A stretch of 64,000 nucleotides of DNA, from the NCBI GenBank assembly GCA_049520515.1, contig JBEKPS010000001.1, positions 310,001 to 374,000 on the forward strand, given 5' to 3'. The notes beneath the pieces are model-generated. The model had not been told where the DNA came from. It ran no database searches and saw only the letters and a list, made by a program, of their open reading frames with translations. This document shows, one piece after another, positions 25,082 to 34,118 of the stretch. Positions within the stretch are counted from its first letter, which is position 1. The number at the start of each line of letters is the position of its first letter. This DNA comes from JAFAMS01 sp049520515 (GTDB taxonomy: Bacteria > Vulcanimicrobiota > Vulcanimicrobiia > Vulcanimicrobiales > Vulcanimicrobiaceae). The position numbers and the translations under genes were made by a program.

Positions 25082-26446
25082 ATGGCCGACGCGAATCTCG
25101 TCGATCTCTTGTTCCGGCGAGCGATTCTGCTCGAAGCGGTCGGACGTCTCGATGAAGCCAAAATCGCCTATGGCGGTCTGATCGAACGCGATCCAGCGCA
25201 CGCGGGCGCACACAACAATCTCGCGCGGATCTTGCACCGTGAAGGCGCGCGCGAACCAGCACGCCTGCTGCTCGAACACTTGGTCGATCTGGCGCCAAGT
25301 GATGCAATGGCGCACGCCAATCTCGGCATCGTCCTCTTCGAGCTGGAACAGTTTCCCAAAGCGCGCTCGCATCTTCAGCATGCGCTCGAGCTCGAACCCG
25401 ATTCCACGATCGCGCATCTCGGCATGGCACGCCTGTTCGCGGTCGAGGGCAACGACGCGGAATCGCTGCGGCATCAACGCGCCGCCCTCGGCACTGCCGA
25501 AATCAGCATCGGCACGCCGCTTCGCGAAAACGCTCCACGTCTGCTGTTGCTTACATCCGAAGATCAGTTCGGCGCGACCTCGGGCGAATGGCTCAGCGAT
25601 ACGACGTTCTCGATCGCGACCCTCATCGTCGAGCGCTTCCACGACGATCTCGAGCTGCCGCCGCATCAGGCTGTTTTCAATGCGATCACCGATGCGGACC
25701 GCAACGCTCCGGCGCTCGAGCTCGCGCGGAAGATCGTTGCTCGCAGCACCGTACCGGTTGTCAATCACCCCGATGCCGTCCTCGCAACCGCGCGCACTGC
25801 ACTCGCGCAGCGCTTGCGCGATCTACCGGGCGTCGTCGTACCGGCGACGCGCGCGTTCTCGCGTCGCGATGCGCTACCCGACCTGGTTTGGCCGATGCTC
25901 CTGCGCGCGCCCGGTTATCACTCGGGTCAACATTTCGTACGCGTGGAGCGAGCGGAAGAGCTCGCGCAAGCGCTCGCGCAACTGCCTGGTGACGAATTGC
26001 TCGCAATCGAAGCGCTCCCGGCCCAGAGCCCTGACGGCCTCTTCCGAAAGTACCGGATGATGATCGTCGATGGCGAGCTGTATCCGATGCACGCCGCGAT
26101 CTCGAACGACTGGAAGGTTCACTTCTTCAGCGCTGAGATGGCGCAGCATCCGGAGCGTCGTGCCGAGGACGAAGCGTTTCTCGGCTCGCCCGAATCCGTG
26201 CTAGGCGCGCAAGCACTGCGCGCACTCGATGGAATTCGCACGCGGCTCGAGCTCGACTACGGCGGCATCGATTTCGGGATCGACGAACGCGGTTGCATCC
26301 TCGTCTTTGAAGCCAACGCAACGATGACCGTTCCCGCGCCGCCGAGCGGTGCGCTGTGGGATTACCGGCGGCCATCCGTCACGCGCATCCTCGAGGCAAC
26401 GCGCAGCATGCTGATGAGCCGCGCCCGGCGTGGAGGATGGGAATAA
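25082..26446 (+). CDS. TPR and ATP-grasp fusion protein
   Basis: Residues 1-150 contain about four TPR units (LFRRAILLEAVGRLDEAKIAYGGLIERDP, AHANLGIVLFELEQFPKA..). From about 165 onward the protein resembles an ATP-grasp ligase: a pre-ATP-grasp VVNHPDAVLATART stretch, LLAIEALPAQSPDGLFRKYRMMIVDGE, and the Mg-binding end DYGGIDFGIDERGCILVFEANAT. ATP-grasp enzymes join carboxylates to amines or thiols. The usual glycine-rich loop is replaced by APGYHSGQHF. The TPR part may recruit a carrier or peptide. The start at 25082 (MADANL) is preferred over an upstream start in the same frame. Confidence 0.75.
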   Translation: MADANLVDLLFRRAILLEAVGRLDEAKIAYGGLIERDPAHAGAHNNLARILHREGAREPARLLLEHLVDLAPSDAMAHANLGIVLFELEQFPKARSHLQHALELEPDSTIAHLGMARLFAVEGNDAESLRHQRAALGTAEISIGTPLRENAPRLLLLTSEDQFGATSGEWLSDTTFSIATLIVERFHDDLELPPHQAVFNAITDADRNAPALELARKIVARSTVPVVNHPDAVLATARTALAQRLRDLPGVVVPATRAFSRRDALPDLVWPMLLRAPGYHSGQHFVRVERAEELAQALAQLPGDELLAIEALPAQSPDGLFRKYRMMIVDGELYPMHAAISNDWKVHFFSAEMAQHPERRAEDEAFLGSPESVLGAQALRALDGIRTRLELDYGGIDFGIDERGCILVFEANATMTVPAPPSGALWDYRRPSVTRILEATRSMLMSRARRGGWE

Positions 26447-26482
26447 CCCTGGCCCGGGAAAACATTATGCACGAGGTGCCAC

Positions 26483-26908
26483 ATGCCCGCAACGAAGCTG
26501 GATCACGTCAATATTCGCACCAGGCAACCTGAAGCGACACGCGATTTCTTCGTCGATGTCGTCGGCCTGCGTGACGGCGAGCGTCCACCCTTCAACTTCA
26601 ACGGCTACTGGCTTTATGCGGGCGAACAGGCCGTCATTCACCTCACCGATGCGCGCGACAAAAGTGCGAACGGCACCGCTGATGGGAGCGGCGGCGCCGC
26701 AGTCGATCACGTTTCATTCCGGATGACCGGTTACAGTGCGCTGCGCGCGCTCCTAAGAGACCGGAATCTTCCGCATGCAACACGCGTCGTTCCGCGCAAC
26801 GGCGACGTGCAAATCTTCGTTGACGATCCGAACGGCGTGACCGTCGAGCTCACGTTCCTCGGCTCGGAAGTTAGCGCCGAGGAAAAAGCCCAGCTCGTCC
26901 CGCGCTAA
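26483..26908 (+). CDS. VOC-family (glyoxalase-like) protein
   Basis: This is a single polypeptide of 141 residues with two beta-alpha-beta modules: KLDHVNIRTRQPEATRDFF at the start and AVDHVSFRMTGYSALRALL in the middle, ending DDPNGVTVELTF. The candidate metal ligands are His in LDHVN, His in VIHLTD, His in VDHVS and Glu in VELTF. It may be a glyoxalase-like lyase or dioxygenase; the substrate is unknown. The 3' end overlaps the convergent M50 protease gene by 38 nt. Confidence 0.85.
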   Translation: MPATKLDHVNIRTRQPEATRDFFVDVVGLRDGERPPFNFNGYWLYAGEQAVIHLTDARDKSANGTADGSGGAAVDHVSFRMTGYSALRALLRDRNLPHATRVVPRNGDVQIFVDDPNGVTVELTFLGSEVSAEEKAQLVPR

Positions 26909-28019
26909 GATTACGATGCGCTGCGACCCAGCGCAGAATGCTTTCTTGCGTGATGAAGCCGACAAGCTCGCCGCTCCCGTCAATCACCGGTAGCTGATCG
27001 TGTCCGCTGCGCGCCAGGAGCTGCAACGCTTCGGTCGCCGGCGTTTCCGGGGAGACCGGAGAGAGATCGGTTTCGCGCGTCATGATGGCAGTGACGTACG
27101 TTTTGCTCAACTCTTCGGGAGCGACTTTGCCGATGTCGTCGAGCGAGACGATGCCGACGAGCTTTTCGCCGAACATAACGGGCAGCGCACGACTCGAGGT
27201 GCGCAGCATCGCTTGAAGCGCGGCCTCCGCGGTCACGTCGGCGGTTATCGGATTCCCCTGCGTTGCAAGCTCACCGACGGTGTGACCGCCTAGCACCTGT
27301 TTCACCTCGGCTTGCAAACCTTCGGCCGTGCCGCTTTGCAATAAGAACCATCCGATCATCAAGGTCCATAATCCGCCGATGACGCTGCCGCCGAAAACCT
27401 GGATGATACCGAGTCCCATCAGTGCCCATGAAAAGAAACGGCCGACGATGACGGCGACGCGCGTCGCGCGATACTTGTCGCCGGTTGCACGCCAAACGAT
27501 TGCCATCAACACGCGCCCGCCATCCAGCGGATACGCCGGTACGAAGTTGAAAATCGCGAGAATCAGGTTTGCGTACGCGAGATCGCTGAATACGATTCCG
27601 AACGGCGTCGTCGCGAGCGGCTGCGCGAGCCCGAAAAAGAACACTCCAAGCGCAAGGCTCGTAAGCGGTCCGACCGCCGATATCCAGCCTGAAGTCGGCG
27701 CGTTTTGCGCTTCGCCCTCGAATTGCGAGACGCCGCCAAATAGCCACAGCGTAATGCCGCGCACCACGATTCCGTTTCTCCGCGCTAACAGCGAATGCGC
27801 CAATTCATGCAATAAGAGGCTCGCGAAAAACAGCAGCGTCGTGAAGATTGCCAGCGCGATGCGCTCCGCATCGCTGACGTGAAGCGCACCGAAGGGTCCC
27901 ATCCCGGTCGAGAGTGAGATTGCGACGAGCGCAAAGACGATCGGCCACGTCGCGTGGGCCGTTATCTCGATGCCGAAAATGCGCCCGAGCTTCACGCCGC
28001 GACGCTTCGGGCGTCGCAT
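26871..28019 (-). CDS. Site-2 protease (M50, SpoIVFB-like) with CBS domains
   Basis: This intramembrane metalloprotease has zinc motif HELAH in the second membrane helix (LLLHELAHSLLARRNG) and the distal ligand in FNFVPAYPLDGGRVLMAI. Two CBS domains follow (about 255-375: GEKLVGIVSLDDIGKVAPEEL and IMTRETDLSPVSPETPATEALQLL) and may sense adenosine nucleotides. Relatives with this order regulate membrane-bound substrates. I chose ATG 28019 (383 residues); the frame also has an ATG at 28046. The long continuation upstream is antisense to the MATE gene. The divergent MATE gene starts about 31 bp away. Confidence 0.9.
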   Translation of the reverse strand: MRRPKRRGVKLGRIFGIEITAHATWPIVFALVAISLSTGMGPFGALHVSDAERIALAIFTTLLFFASLLLHELAHSLLARRNGIVVRGITLWLFGGVSQFEGEAQNAPTSGWISAVGPLTSLALGVFFFGLAQPLATTPFGIVFSDLAYANLILAIFNFVPAYPLDGGRVLMAIVWRATGDKYRATRVAVIVGRFFSWALMGLGIIQVFGGSVIGGLWTLMIGWFLLQSGTAEGLQAEVKQVLGGHTVGELATQGNPITADVTAEAALQAMLRTSSRALPVMFGEKLVGIVSLDDIGKVAPEELSKTYVTAIMTRETDLSPVSPETPATEALQLLARSGHDQLPVIDGSGELVGFITQESILRWVAAHRNLSAGRAGLFPRR

Positions 28020-28050
28020 CTTCGCGCCCCCCGTACGGGTTGGCATCCAG

Positions 28051-29394
28051 GTGATCGTCGACCATCGCAACGTCCCGGCGGCCTTGTGGCGGCTCGGCGC
28101 GCCGAACGCACTCGCGCTCGTCGCCGACCAATTTTTGGGCATTGCCGACACAATCGTGGTGGGCGTGCTCGGTACCGCGGCGCTGGCCGGCATCAGCGCA
28201 GCGACGAGCATCTTCATTATCATCGCGATCGGCTTGTGGGCATTTCCGAGCGCCGGGCGGATCATGGAAGCGCAAGCACTCGGGAACGGTGACGTCTCCG
28301 CATTCGGCCGCATCGTCCGCTCCTCGATGCTGGCGCCGCTCGTGATTGCCGTGGTTGTCGCGATCGCTTCCGTTTTCGTCGCCGAGCCGACCATGCGGCT
28401 GATGCTCGGTTCGATACCGATCGGTGGAGCGGCCGCACATTATCTCATCTTGCGCTGTATCTCGCTCATTCCAATCGCGATCAGCGCGCAGGCGATCGCC
28501 GCATTCGGAGCGGCCGGCAACGCGCGTCTCGCTCCGCGGACGCTCTTCATCATCAACGTCGTGCACATCCCGATGCTGATCGTTCTCGCGCTCGGTGTCG
28601 GAACGCACGTACGGCTGGGTCTCTTCGGCGCCGGCCTCTCGTCGCTGCTATCCGAATGCGTCGGCGCGATCTACTGCATCATCGTTACGATGCGGCGTCC
28701 GCAGTATCGTATCTTGGAAGAGCTCGACATCGACTTCCGGCTCGTTCGCTCGACGACGCTGCTGGCGCTTCCGGAATTCGTGATGCTCGTTCTGCTGCTC
28801 GTCCCCGATGCACTGACCGTTGCATTTCTCGCACCACTCGGCGCGGTTGCGGTTGCGGCGTTCCGCGCTTTCACGATTGTGACCGACGTAACGTGGGCTG
28901 TCCCGGGCGCATTCGGTGACTCGATGCAGATCATCATCGGACAACGCCTGGGTGCCGGCGACACGCAAGGCGCGCAAGATTTTCTTACGCAGGCAACGCG
29001 GCTCGCCGTTTTAGTCGGCGCGGTCGTCGGTGTAGTCTTCATATTGCTCTCGTGGCCGCTAACGGCGCTCGTCACGCTGAGTCCAGCCCTTGCAAACCTT
29101 GCGGCGTTACCGCTCGCGCTTCATCTCACAACCCTGCCGATCAAATCATACGCAATCGCCCTGCTTGCGCCGATTCGCGCAGCCGGAGACACGCGATTTT
29201 CGATGTGGACTGGGATCGTCGGCGCATTCGTCGCCGTTACGCTGGTCGCGCTTCTCACGCACGAGCTCGGACTTTATGCGATCGGCATCGCCTGGATCGC
29301 ATCGTGGAGCGTACGTTCGCTTATCACGTGGCTGCGATTGCGGCGTGGCGATTGGACGACGCGCGCGCTAGTCGGAATCCCGCAAGCGTCCTAA
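28051..29394 (+). CDS. MATE-family efflux transporter
   Basis: This 12-segment multidrug/toxin extrusion protein of about 447 residues runs from VPAALWRLGAPNALALVADQ through FLGIADTIVVGVLGTAALAGISAATSIFII, the MATE first-helix signature. Symmetric N- and C-terminal halves are visible; the second begins near RSTTLLALPEFVMLVLLL. The GTG at 28051 gives a normal N-terminus. The frame is open to 27970, but that would overlap the divergent M50 gene. The 3' end overlaps the IMPase gene by 27 nt on the other strand. Substrates are unknown; coupling is by Na+ or H+. Confidence 0.9.
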   Translation: MIVDHRNVPAALWRLGAPNALALVADQFLGIADTIVVGVLGTAALAGISAATSIFIIIAIGLWAFPSAGRIMEAQALGNGDVSAFGRIVRSSMLAPLVIAVVVAIASVFVAEPTMRLMLGSIPIGGAAAHYLILRCISLIPIAISAQAIAAFGAAGNARLAPRTLFIINVVHIPMLIVLALGVGTHVRLGLFGAGLSSLLSECVGAIYCIIVTMRRPQYRILEELDIDFRLVRSTTLLALPEFVMLVLLLVPDALTVAFLAPLGAVAVAAFRAFTIVTDVTWAVPGAFGDSMQIIIGQRLGAGDTQGAQDFLTQATRLAVLVGAVVGVVFILLSWPLTALVTLSPALANLAALPLALHLTTLPIKSYAIALLAPIRAAGDTRFSMWTGIVGAFVAVTLVALLTHELGLYAIGIAWIASWSVRSLITWLRLRRGDWTTRALVGIPQAS

Positions 29395-30159
29395 TCGCTC
29401 CCGCATCTCGTCGTGCAGCAAACCGTTGCTGGCGAGAATCGTGCGCCCGAAATAATCGAGCGGCTCGCCGCTCGATGCGGTGACGGTTCCACCGGCCTCG
29501 CGAACGATCAACGTTCCCGCTGCGACGTCCCATGCGGAAAGCCCGAATTCCCAAAACGCATCGAAGCGCCCGGCTGCGAGAAATGCGAGATCGAGTGCGG
29601 CGGCTCCGTCGCGTCGCACGGCGTGCGCGATCTCAGAAAGCGCGCGAAAGGAAGGGAGGTTCGCTCCAAGACCGCCGGGAGGGAATCCCGTGCACAAGAG
29701 CGCGTCCGAAACATGCTCGACGCTTGAGGTTGAGATGAGGATCTCGTCTTCACCGTTCGCCAACAAGCGCGCACCGCTGCCGCACTCGGCCGCGAAAAGC
29801 TCACCCAACTTCGGCGCGTACACGACGCCCGCGACGAGCTCACCACGCCGCTCGCATGCAATCGAGACGCAGAAGAGCGGATACGTGTGCGCGAAGTTCG
29901 TCGTACCGTCGAGCGGATCGATGAACCAGCGCTCATCCGAGCTCCCGGTATGCACGCCGCTCTCTTCGGCGACGATTGTCGCTCCGGGGGATACCGCGCG
30001 AATGCGTTCGAGGATGAGCCTCTCGCTTTCGCGATCGGCTTCGGTAACGAGATCGCCGCGACGTGACTTCTCTTCGTAGAGAAGGCCCGATCCAAATCGC
30101 GCGAGTAGGACCTCACCGGCCTCACGCGCACAGTCGATCGCGAAGCCTAACGGATCCAC
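29368..30159 (-). CDS. Inositol monophosphatase-family phosphatase
   Basis: The metal-binding signatures are complete: AEESG, DPLDGTTNFAHTYP, and the C-terminal SAWDVAAGTLIVREAGG. It hydrolyses inositol-1-phosphate or related sugar phosphates such as fructose-1,6-bisphosphate or histidinol phosphate. The 263-residue length is normal. In organisms without a separate HisN, an IMPase of this kind can supply histidinol-phosphatase activity, but nothing here proves that. It is divergent to the MgtE-like gene across a 101-bp region that holds a structured leader. Confidence 0.92.
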   Translation of the reverse strand: MDPLGFAIDCAREAGEVLLARFGSGLLYEEKSRRGDLVTEADRESERLILERIRAVSPGATIVAEESGVHTGSSDERWFIDPLDGTTNFAHTYPLFCVSIACERRGELVAGVVYAPKLGELFAAECGSGARLLANGEDEILISTSSVEHVSDALLCTGFPPGGLGANLPSFRALSEIAHAVRRDGAAALDLAFLAAGRFDAFWEFGLSAWDVAAGTLIVREAGGTVTASSGEPLDYFGRTILASNGLLHDEMRERLGRLRDSD

Positions 30160-30175
30160 AATGCTGCTCCGGCTT

Positions 30176-30252
30176 GACGCACCTAACGAAGCTCCATAAG
30201 ATGGTTGAGGATTCCTCGTTAAGTGAGGCGTCTCACTCGACGTAGAGGAGGT
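30176..30252 (+). promoter_or_regulatory. Candidate 5' regulatory leader with two mutually exclusive hairpins
   Basis: Two competing stems can be drawn upstream of the MgtE-like gene. The large one pairs 30176-30191 (GACGCACCTAACGAAG) with 30214-30232 (CCTCGTTAAGTG..GGCGTC). The small one is a perfect 6-bp hairpin AGTGAG-GCGT-CTCACT at 30222-30237. They share bases and so exclude each other. The Shine-Dalgarno GAGGAGG follows at 30246-30252. The string CGTTAAGTGAGGCG resembles the 5' conserved segment of the M-box (ykoK) magnesium riboswitch, but the full M-box is not present. Confidence 0.45.
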
Positions 30253-30260
30253 GCAGCACA

Positions 30261-31556
30261 GTGGGATTCCACGAAGGGTTCCTCTCGGAGATTGTCGGCA
30301 AGACTGCCGTCGTCACGGGTCCCGGGGGCCAAATAACGATCGGACGTGTCACGGATTTTGTCGTGACGCAGCCGCACGATACGTTTCCGAAAATCGATTC
30401 GCTGATCATCAAGGCGAAAAGCGGTCATTATCTTGCGCCGACGGACACGCTTGTCGACATCGAGCCCAACCGCGTTTCGCTGAGCGCTGCCCCGACGCAA
30501 GCCCCGCCACCCGAAGATCAAGCGTTGTATCTTGTCGAGGATTTGCTCGACAAGCAAATCGTCGACGTCGAAGGGCGTAAGCTCGTTCGCATCAACGATA
30601 TCGAGATCGCGCGTACCGGCGGCACGCTGCGCGTCGTCGCGGCCGATATCGGTCTTTCGGGATTGCTGCGCAGACTGGGCGCGAATCGACTGCCCGCATC
30701 GGTCTTCGACCGTATTCCGCGCCGCATGCTTTCGTGGAACGACGTCGCGCCGATCGACGATCTCTCTCCTTCGGACGTGCGGCTCTCGGTTTCGCAGCGA
30801 CAGCTGCCGCGACTCCATCCCTCCGATCTCGCCGAGATCATCACCGATCTTTCTACAAACGACGCCGCACGCGTCATCAAGCACCTCGACGACGAAACCG
30901 CGGCCGACGCTCTCGAGCATCTCGAGCCCGACATGCAGAAGACCATCATCGAGGAAGTCGGCACCGAACGTGCCGCCGACATCATCGAAGAGATGGATTC
31001 GGACGATGCCGCCGATCTGCTCAGCGATCTTCCCGAGGAACAACAGCTAGAACTGCTCTCGGCGATGGAACCGGAGCGTGCCGTCGAGCTGCGCGAGCTT
31101 AGCGAATATGGGGAAGACACCGCCGGCGGCTTGATGACGACCGACTACATGTGGATCTATCCGCATCGCACGGTCGCCGCAACGATCGACAAGATTCGCG
31201 AGCTCGCACCTGAGACCGAGTTCATCTACTACCTGTACGTTCTCGATCAAACGGAGAAGCTGCTCGGTGTCCTCTCGCTGCGCAACCTGTTGCTGGCAAC
31301 ACCGACCGATACGATTCACAACATCATGGAACGCGACATCGTGCACGTCAACACGGACACGAAAGCGCAGGATGTCGCCGGAACGATCGCACGCTATGAC
31401 CTCTTGGCATGTCCGGTCATCGACAAGGACAGCGTGATGCTCGGCATCGTGACGGTCGACGATGCGATCGACGCGATCTTGCCGGAACGGCTCAAGCGAC
31501 AGCTTCCGCGATTCACGCGTTCACACAAACACCAGGAACGCGCCGGGGTAGCGTAA
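30261..31556 (+). CDS. MgtE-type N-domain/CBS protein without channel, with PRC-like start
   Basis: The first ~70 residues look like a PRC-barrel (VGKTAVVTGPGGQITIGRVTDFVVT). From about 185 comes the MgtE N-domain (LHPSDLAEIITDLSTNDAARVIKHLDD.., MDSDDAADLLSDLPEEQQ). The TAGGLMTTDYMWI and following CBS pair occupy about 290-410. In MgtE these parts sense cytosolic Mg2+ and gate a channel, but here the transmembrane domain is absent and the protein ends at 431. The GTG start has a strong GGAGG. The stop is 1 nt from the Nramp-like gene, so the protein is probably a soluble regulator or partner of that transporter. Confidence 0.88.
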   Translation: MGFHEGFLSEIVGKTAVVTGPGGQITIGRVTDFVVTQPHDTFPKIDSLIIKAKSGHYLAPTDTLVDIEPNRVSLSAAPTQAPPPEDQALYLVEDLLDKQIVDVEGRKLVRINDIEIARTGGTLRVVAADIGLSGLLRRLGANRLPASVFDRIPRRMLSWNDVAPIDDLSPSDVRLSVSQRQLPRLHPSDLAEIITDLSTNDAARVIKHLDDETAADALEHLEPDMQKTIIEEVGTERAADIIEEMDSDDAADLLSDLPEEQQLELLSAMEPERAVELRELSEYGEDTAGGLMTTDYMWIYPHRTVAATIDKIRELAPETEFIYYLYVLDQTEKLLGVLSLRNLLLATPTDTIHNIMERDIVHVNTDTKAQDVAGTIARYDLLACPVIDKDSVMLGIVTVDDAIDAILPERLKRQLPRFTRSHKHQERAGVA

Positions 31557-31557
31557 A

Positions 31558-32850
31558 GTGGCCGTCACTGTTTCGCGCAGACGCGGTTTTCTTACGTCTG
31601 CCTTGGCCCTGCTTGCGATCATCGGGCCCGGCATTATTACAGCAAGCGCCGACAACGACGTCGGTGGCATCGCAACATATTCGCAAGCCGGGGCGCAGTT
31701 CGGTTACGCGATTCTTTGGACGCTCATCCCGATAACGATTGCGCTCGTGGTCGTGCAAGAGATGGCCGCCCGTATGGGCGCCGTCACCGGCAAAGGTCTC
31801 TCGGGACTCATCCGCGAGAACTTCGGCGTCCGCTGGACGGCGATACTCGGGCTCGCGTTCGTTTCATCGAACGTCTTCACGACTGCCGCCGAATTTGCCG
31901 GCGTCGCGGCTGCCTCCGAAATTTTCCACGTCTCGCGATTCATCGCGGTGCCCCTGGCCGGTCTGCTCGTCTTCTTCTTGATTCTCCGCGCGAACCGCAA
32001 GGTCACCGAACGCATCTTCCTCGTCTCGTCGGCGCTGTATATCTCGTACGTCGTATCGGGCTTGAAATCGCAGCCGCATTGGCCCGACGTGTGGCACGGC
32101 TTCTTCGTTCCGACCTTTCAGACGAATCCCAGTTACTTGTGGATGGTCATCGCGCTCGTCGGCACGACGATCTCGCCGTGGATGTGTTTCTATCTACAAG
32201 CCGCGATCGTCGAAAAAGGCGTGCGCGTTCGCGATTATGCGCTCTCGCGCATCGACGTCGTGTTCGGCTGTTTCGTCACCGACTTCATGTCGTTCTTCAT
32301 GATCCTCTGTACCGCAGCGACGATCTTCGTCTTCAATGCAGCCCATCCGCACCTAGCGCCGATCGCGATCAATCAAGCTTCGGACGCTGCGATTGCCCTC
32401 AAGCCGCTCGCGGGGGAATTTGCCGAGGTCCTGTTCGCGCTGGGGATTCTCAATGCGGGCATCTTCACGGCGTCGATTCTCCCGCTCTCGACGGCGTACT
32501 ACATCTGCGAAGCCGGTGGCTTTGAAGCCGGCGTCGACAACCGCTTCCGTGACGCTCCCGTCTTCTTCACCGCCTACGCGACCGTCATCGCAATCGGGGT
32601 CGGACTCGTCCTCCTTCCTGGGATCCCGTTGCTGAGCGTGATCCTGGTCTCCCAGATCGTCTCCGGCATTCTGCTGCCGTTCTTGCTGGTCTTTATGTTG
32701 ATTATGGTGAACAAGCGGAGCCTGATGGGCGAGCACGTAAACAGTCTCGCCTTCAACATCATCGCGTGGGCGACTGCCATCATCGTCGGAGCCCTGACGC
32801 TCCTCTCGGTCTACCAGAGCGTCGCCCCGCTGATCATCAAGTCCGGCTAA
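31558..32850 (+). CDS. Nramp-related metal transporter with altered selectivity motifs
   Basis: An 11-segment Nramp-fold protein of 430 residues. Classical Nramp (MntH) carries DPGN in helix 1 and MPH in helix 6. Here helix 1 reads SADNDVGGIATYSQAG and helix 6 reads GTTISPWMCFYLQAAI, so the metal-selecting Met and the His are missing. Nramp-related Mg2+ transporters (NRMT) also lose this methionine. Together with the adjoining Mg-sensor-type protein, magnesium or another divalent ion is a reasonable guess. The GTG start follows the previous stop by 1 nt, implying coupling. Confidence 0.88.
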   Translation: MAVTVSRRRGFLTSALALLAIIGPGIITASADNDVGGIATYSQAGAQFGYAILWTLIPITIALVVVQEMAARMGAVTGKGLSGLIRENFGVRWTAILGLAFVSSNVFTTAAEFAGVAAASEIFHVSRFIAVPLAGLLVFFLILRANRKVTERIFLVSSALYISYVVSGLKSQPHWPDVWHGFFVPTFQTNPSYLWMVIALVGTTISPWMCFYLQAAIVEKGVRVRDYALSRIDVVFGCFVTDFMSFFMILCTAATIFVFNAAHPHLAPIAINQASDAAIALKPLAGEFAEVLFALGILNAGIFTASILPLSTAYYICEAGGFEAGVDNRFRDAPVFFTAYATVIAIGVGLVLLPGIPLLSVILVSQIVSGILLPFLLVFMLIMVNKRSLMGEHVNSLAFNIIAWATAIIVGALTLLSVYQSVAPLIIKSG

Positions 32851-32865
32851 AGTCGGAGCACGCAA

Positions 32866-32884
32866 CCTCCCCTCGCTCGGGAGG
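32866..32884. terminator. Weak hairpin between transporter and regulator genes
   Basis: CCTCCC and GGGAGG form a 6-bp stem around a 7-nt loop, 16 nt after the Nramp-like stop and 8 nt before the Shine-Dalgarno of the next gene. No T-tract follows, so it is at best a weak or attenuator-like structure. Confidence 0.3.
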
Positions 32885-32900
32885 GTCAAAAGGAGCCCAA

Positions 32901-34118
32901 GTGCACGCCCCCCGTCCCGTCTCACCAGAGCCAGACGCGAGCGAGCTGCTTAGCTTTGCCGACGCTTTAACGCGCGTCGCGGCAGGCGGAGGAGGCCCGA
33001 AGGCGCTCTGCGCCCAGCTCGCGCAAACGCTGGGGGCGCCGGTGCTGCTCGAAGACGCGGAGTGGCGCCATCTTTCGCTGAGCGGCGCGGGTTCGCGCAC
33101 GCTGCCGGCATCCGCACGTGATTTCGTCATGCGGGCGGGAGCGCCGGGCGAAGACGGCGTCGCGATCAACGCGCCGCCGGACCGGAATGGACGCTGCTTC
33201 GCAGTGCGTGCCGGAGAGACGACGCTGGCGTGGCTGACGGTCTGGGATGAGATCGAGGCCCGCACTTCGCTCGCGCGTCTGTGCGCAAATGTCATCGCCG
33301 TCGAACTAGCGCGCGATTCAAGCGGGAATCGTGGTCGCCGCCGCTCGTTCTGGGAGCGGCTCCTCTCGCGTGCCTACGATGATCCCTCCGAGGCCCGCGA
33401 CGACGCAGCCTCACGTGGGATCAATCTTGCAACGCACTACGTCGGAGTCGTCATCGAGCCCGAGGGGCTTGACGAAAGCGTCGCCGCGCAGCGCAGCACC
33501 GAAATTCGCAAAGTCGCCGGCGACGTGCTGGGCGGACGCGGCGGGAGCGAACTCGTCGTCATCGAGCGTGGCGGAGGATTTGTCTTCCTCGTGCCCAGTC
33601 CGCTCGAAGTCGATGCCGCGAACGCGCGCACGGCAGCGACGAGCATGCCGCGCTCGCTTGCGAAGGCGAAGATAGAAGTCAAGATTGTCGGTGGCGTCGG
33701 CCGCCGGGCCGATGTCGCAAACGCCGCGGCATCTGTTGATGACGCGCGCGAAGCGCTTCTGATCGCGCGCCGCATCTTCGGCGGTGGCCGCATCCTCTCG
33801 CACGAGGATTTAGGAGCCTATCCGCTTCTGCTGCGTGGCGGAGTCTCACGCGAAGAGATGTACCGTTTTGCGCAAGGAATTCTCGAGCCGCTCCGCGCGT
33901 ATGATGAGAAGCACCAGACCGAGCTCGTGCGCACGCTGCGTCTCTTTTTCGATGTCGGACAAAATATCAAGGTCGCAGCCGCCGAGCTCAACGTGCACCG
34001 TCATACGATCTTTTATCGCCTGCGCCAGATCGGCGACATCGGAGGCTTCGACTTGGATTCGCCGCACGACCAACTCACGTTGCGGATGGCAATAGCTCTG
34101 GATGCTCTCGGCAGTTAA
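32901..34118 (+). CDS. PucR/CdaR-family transcriptional regulator
   Basis: The C-terminal ~60 residues contain the PucR helix-turn-helix, LRLFFDVGQNIKVAAAELNVHRHTIFYRLRQI. A GGDEF-like central region (about 190-310) typical of CdaR proteins precedes it, and residues 1-130 are a GAF-like sensory region (LLEDAEWRHLSLSG..). Members respond to small molecules such as purine catabolites or sugar acids. GTG 32901 is preferred, with AAAAGGAG upstream. The last 17 nt overlap glnA, so it very likely controls or senses nitrogen status, though it is not a classic GlnR. Confidence 0.86.
   Translation: MHAPRPVSPEPDASELLSFADALTRVAAGGGGPKALCAQLAQTLGAPVLLEDAEWRHLSLSGAGSRTLPASARDFVMRAGAPGEDGVAINAPPDRNGRCFAVRAGETTLAWLTVWDEIEARTSLARLCANVIAVELARDSSGNRGRRRSFWERLLSRAYDDPSEARDDAASRGINLATHYVGVVIEPEGLDESVAAQRSTEIRKVAGDVLGGRGGSELVVIERGGGFVFLVPSPLEVDAANARTAATSMPRSLAKAKIEVKIVGGVGRRADVANAAASVDDAREALLIARRIFGGGRILSHEDLGAYPLLLRGGVSREEMYRFAQGILEPLRAYDEKHQTELVRTLRLFFDVGQNIKVAAAELNVHRHTIFYRLRQIGDIGGFDLDSPHDQLTLRMAIALDALGS

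Noticed and set aside
30160..30260. A complete M-box (ykoK) magnesium riboswitch
   Set aside because: Only a short segment resembles the 5' core and the region is too short for the full fold; kept only as an undefined leader.
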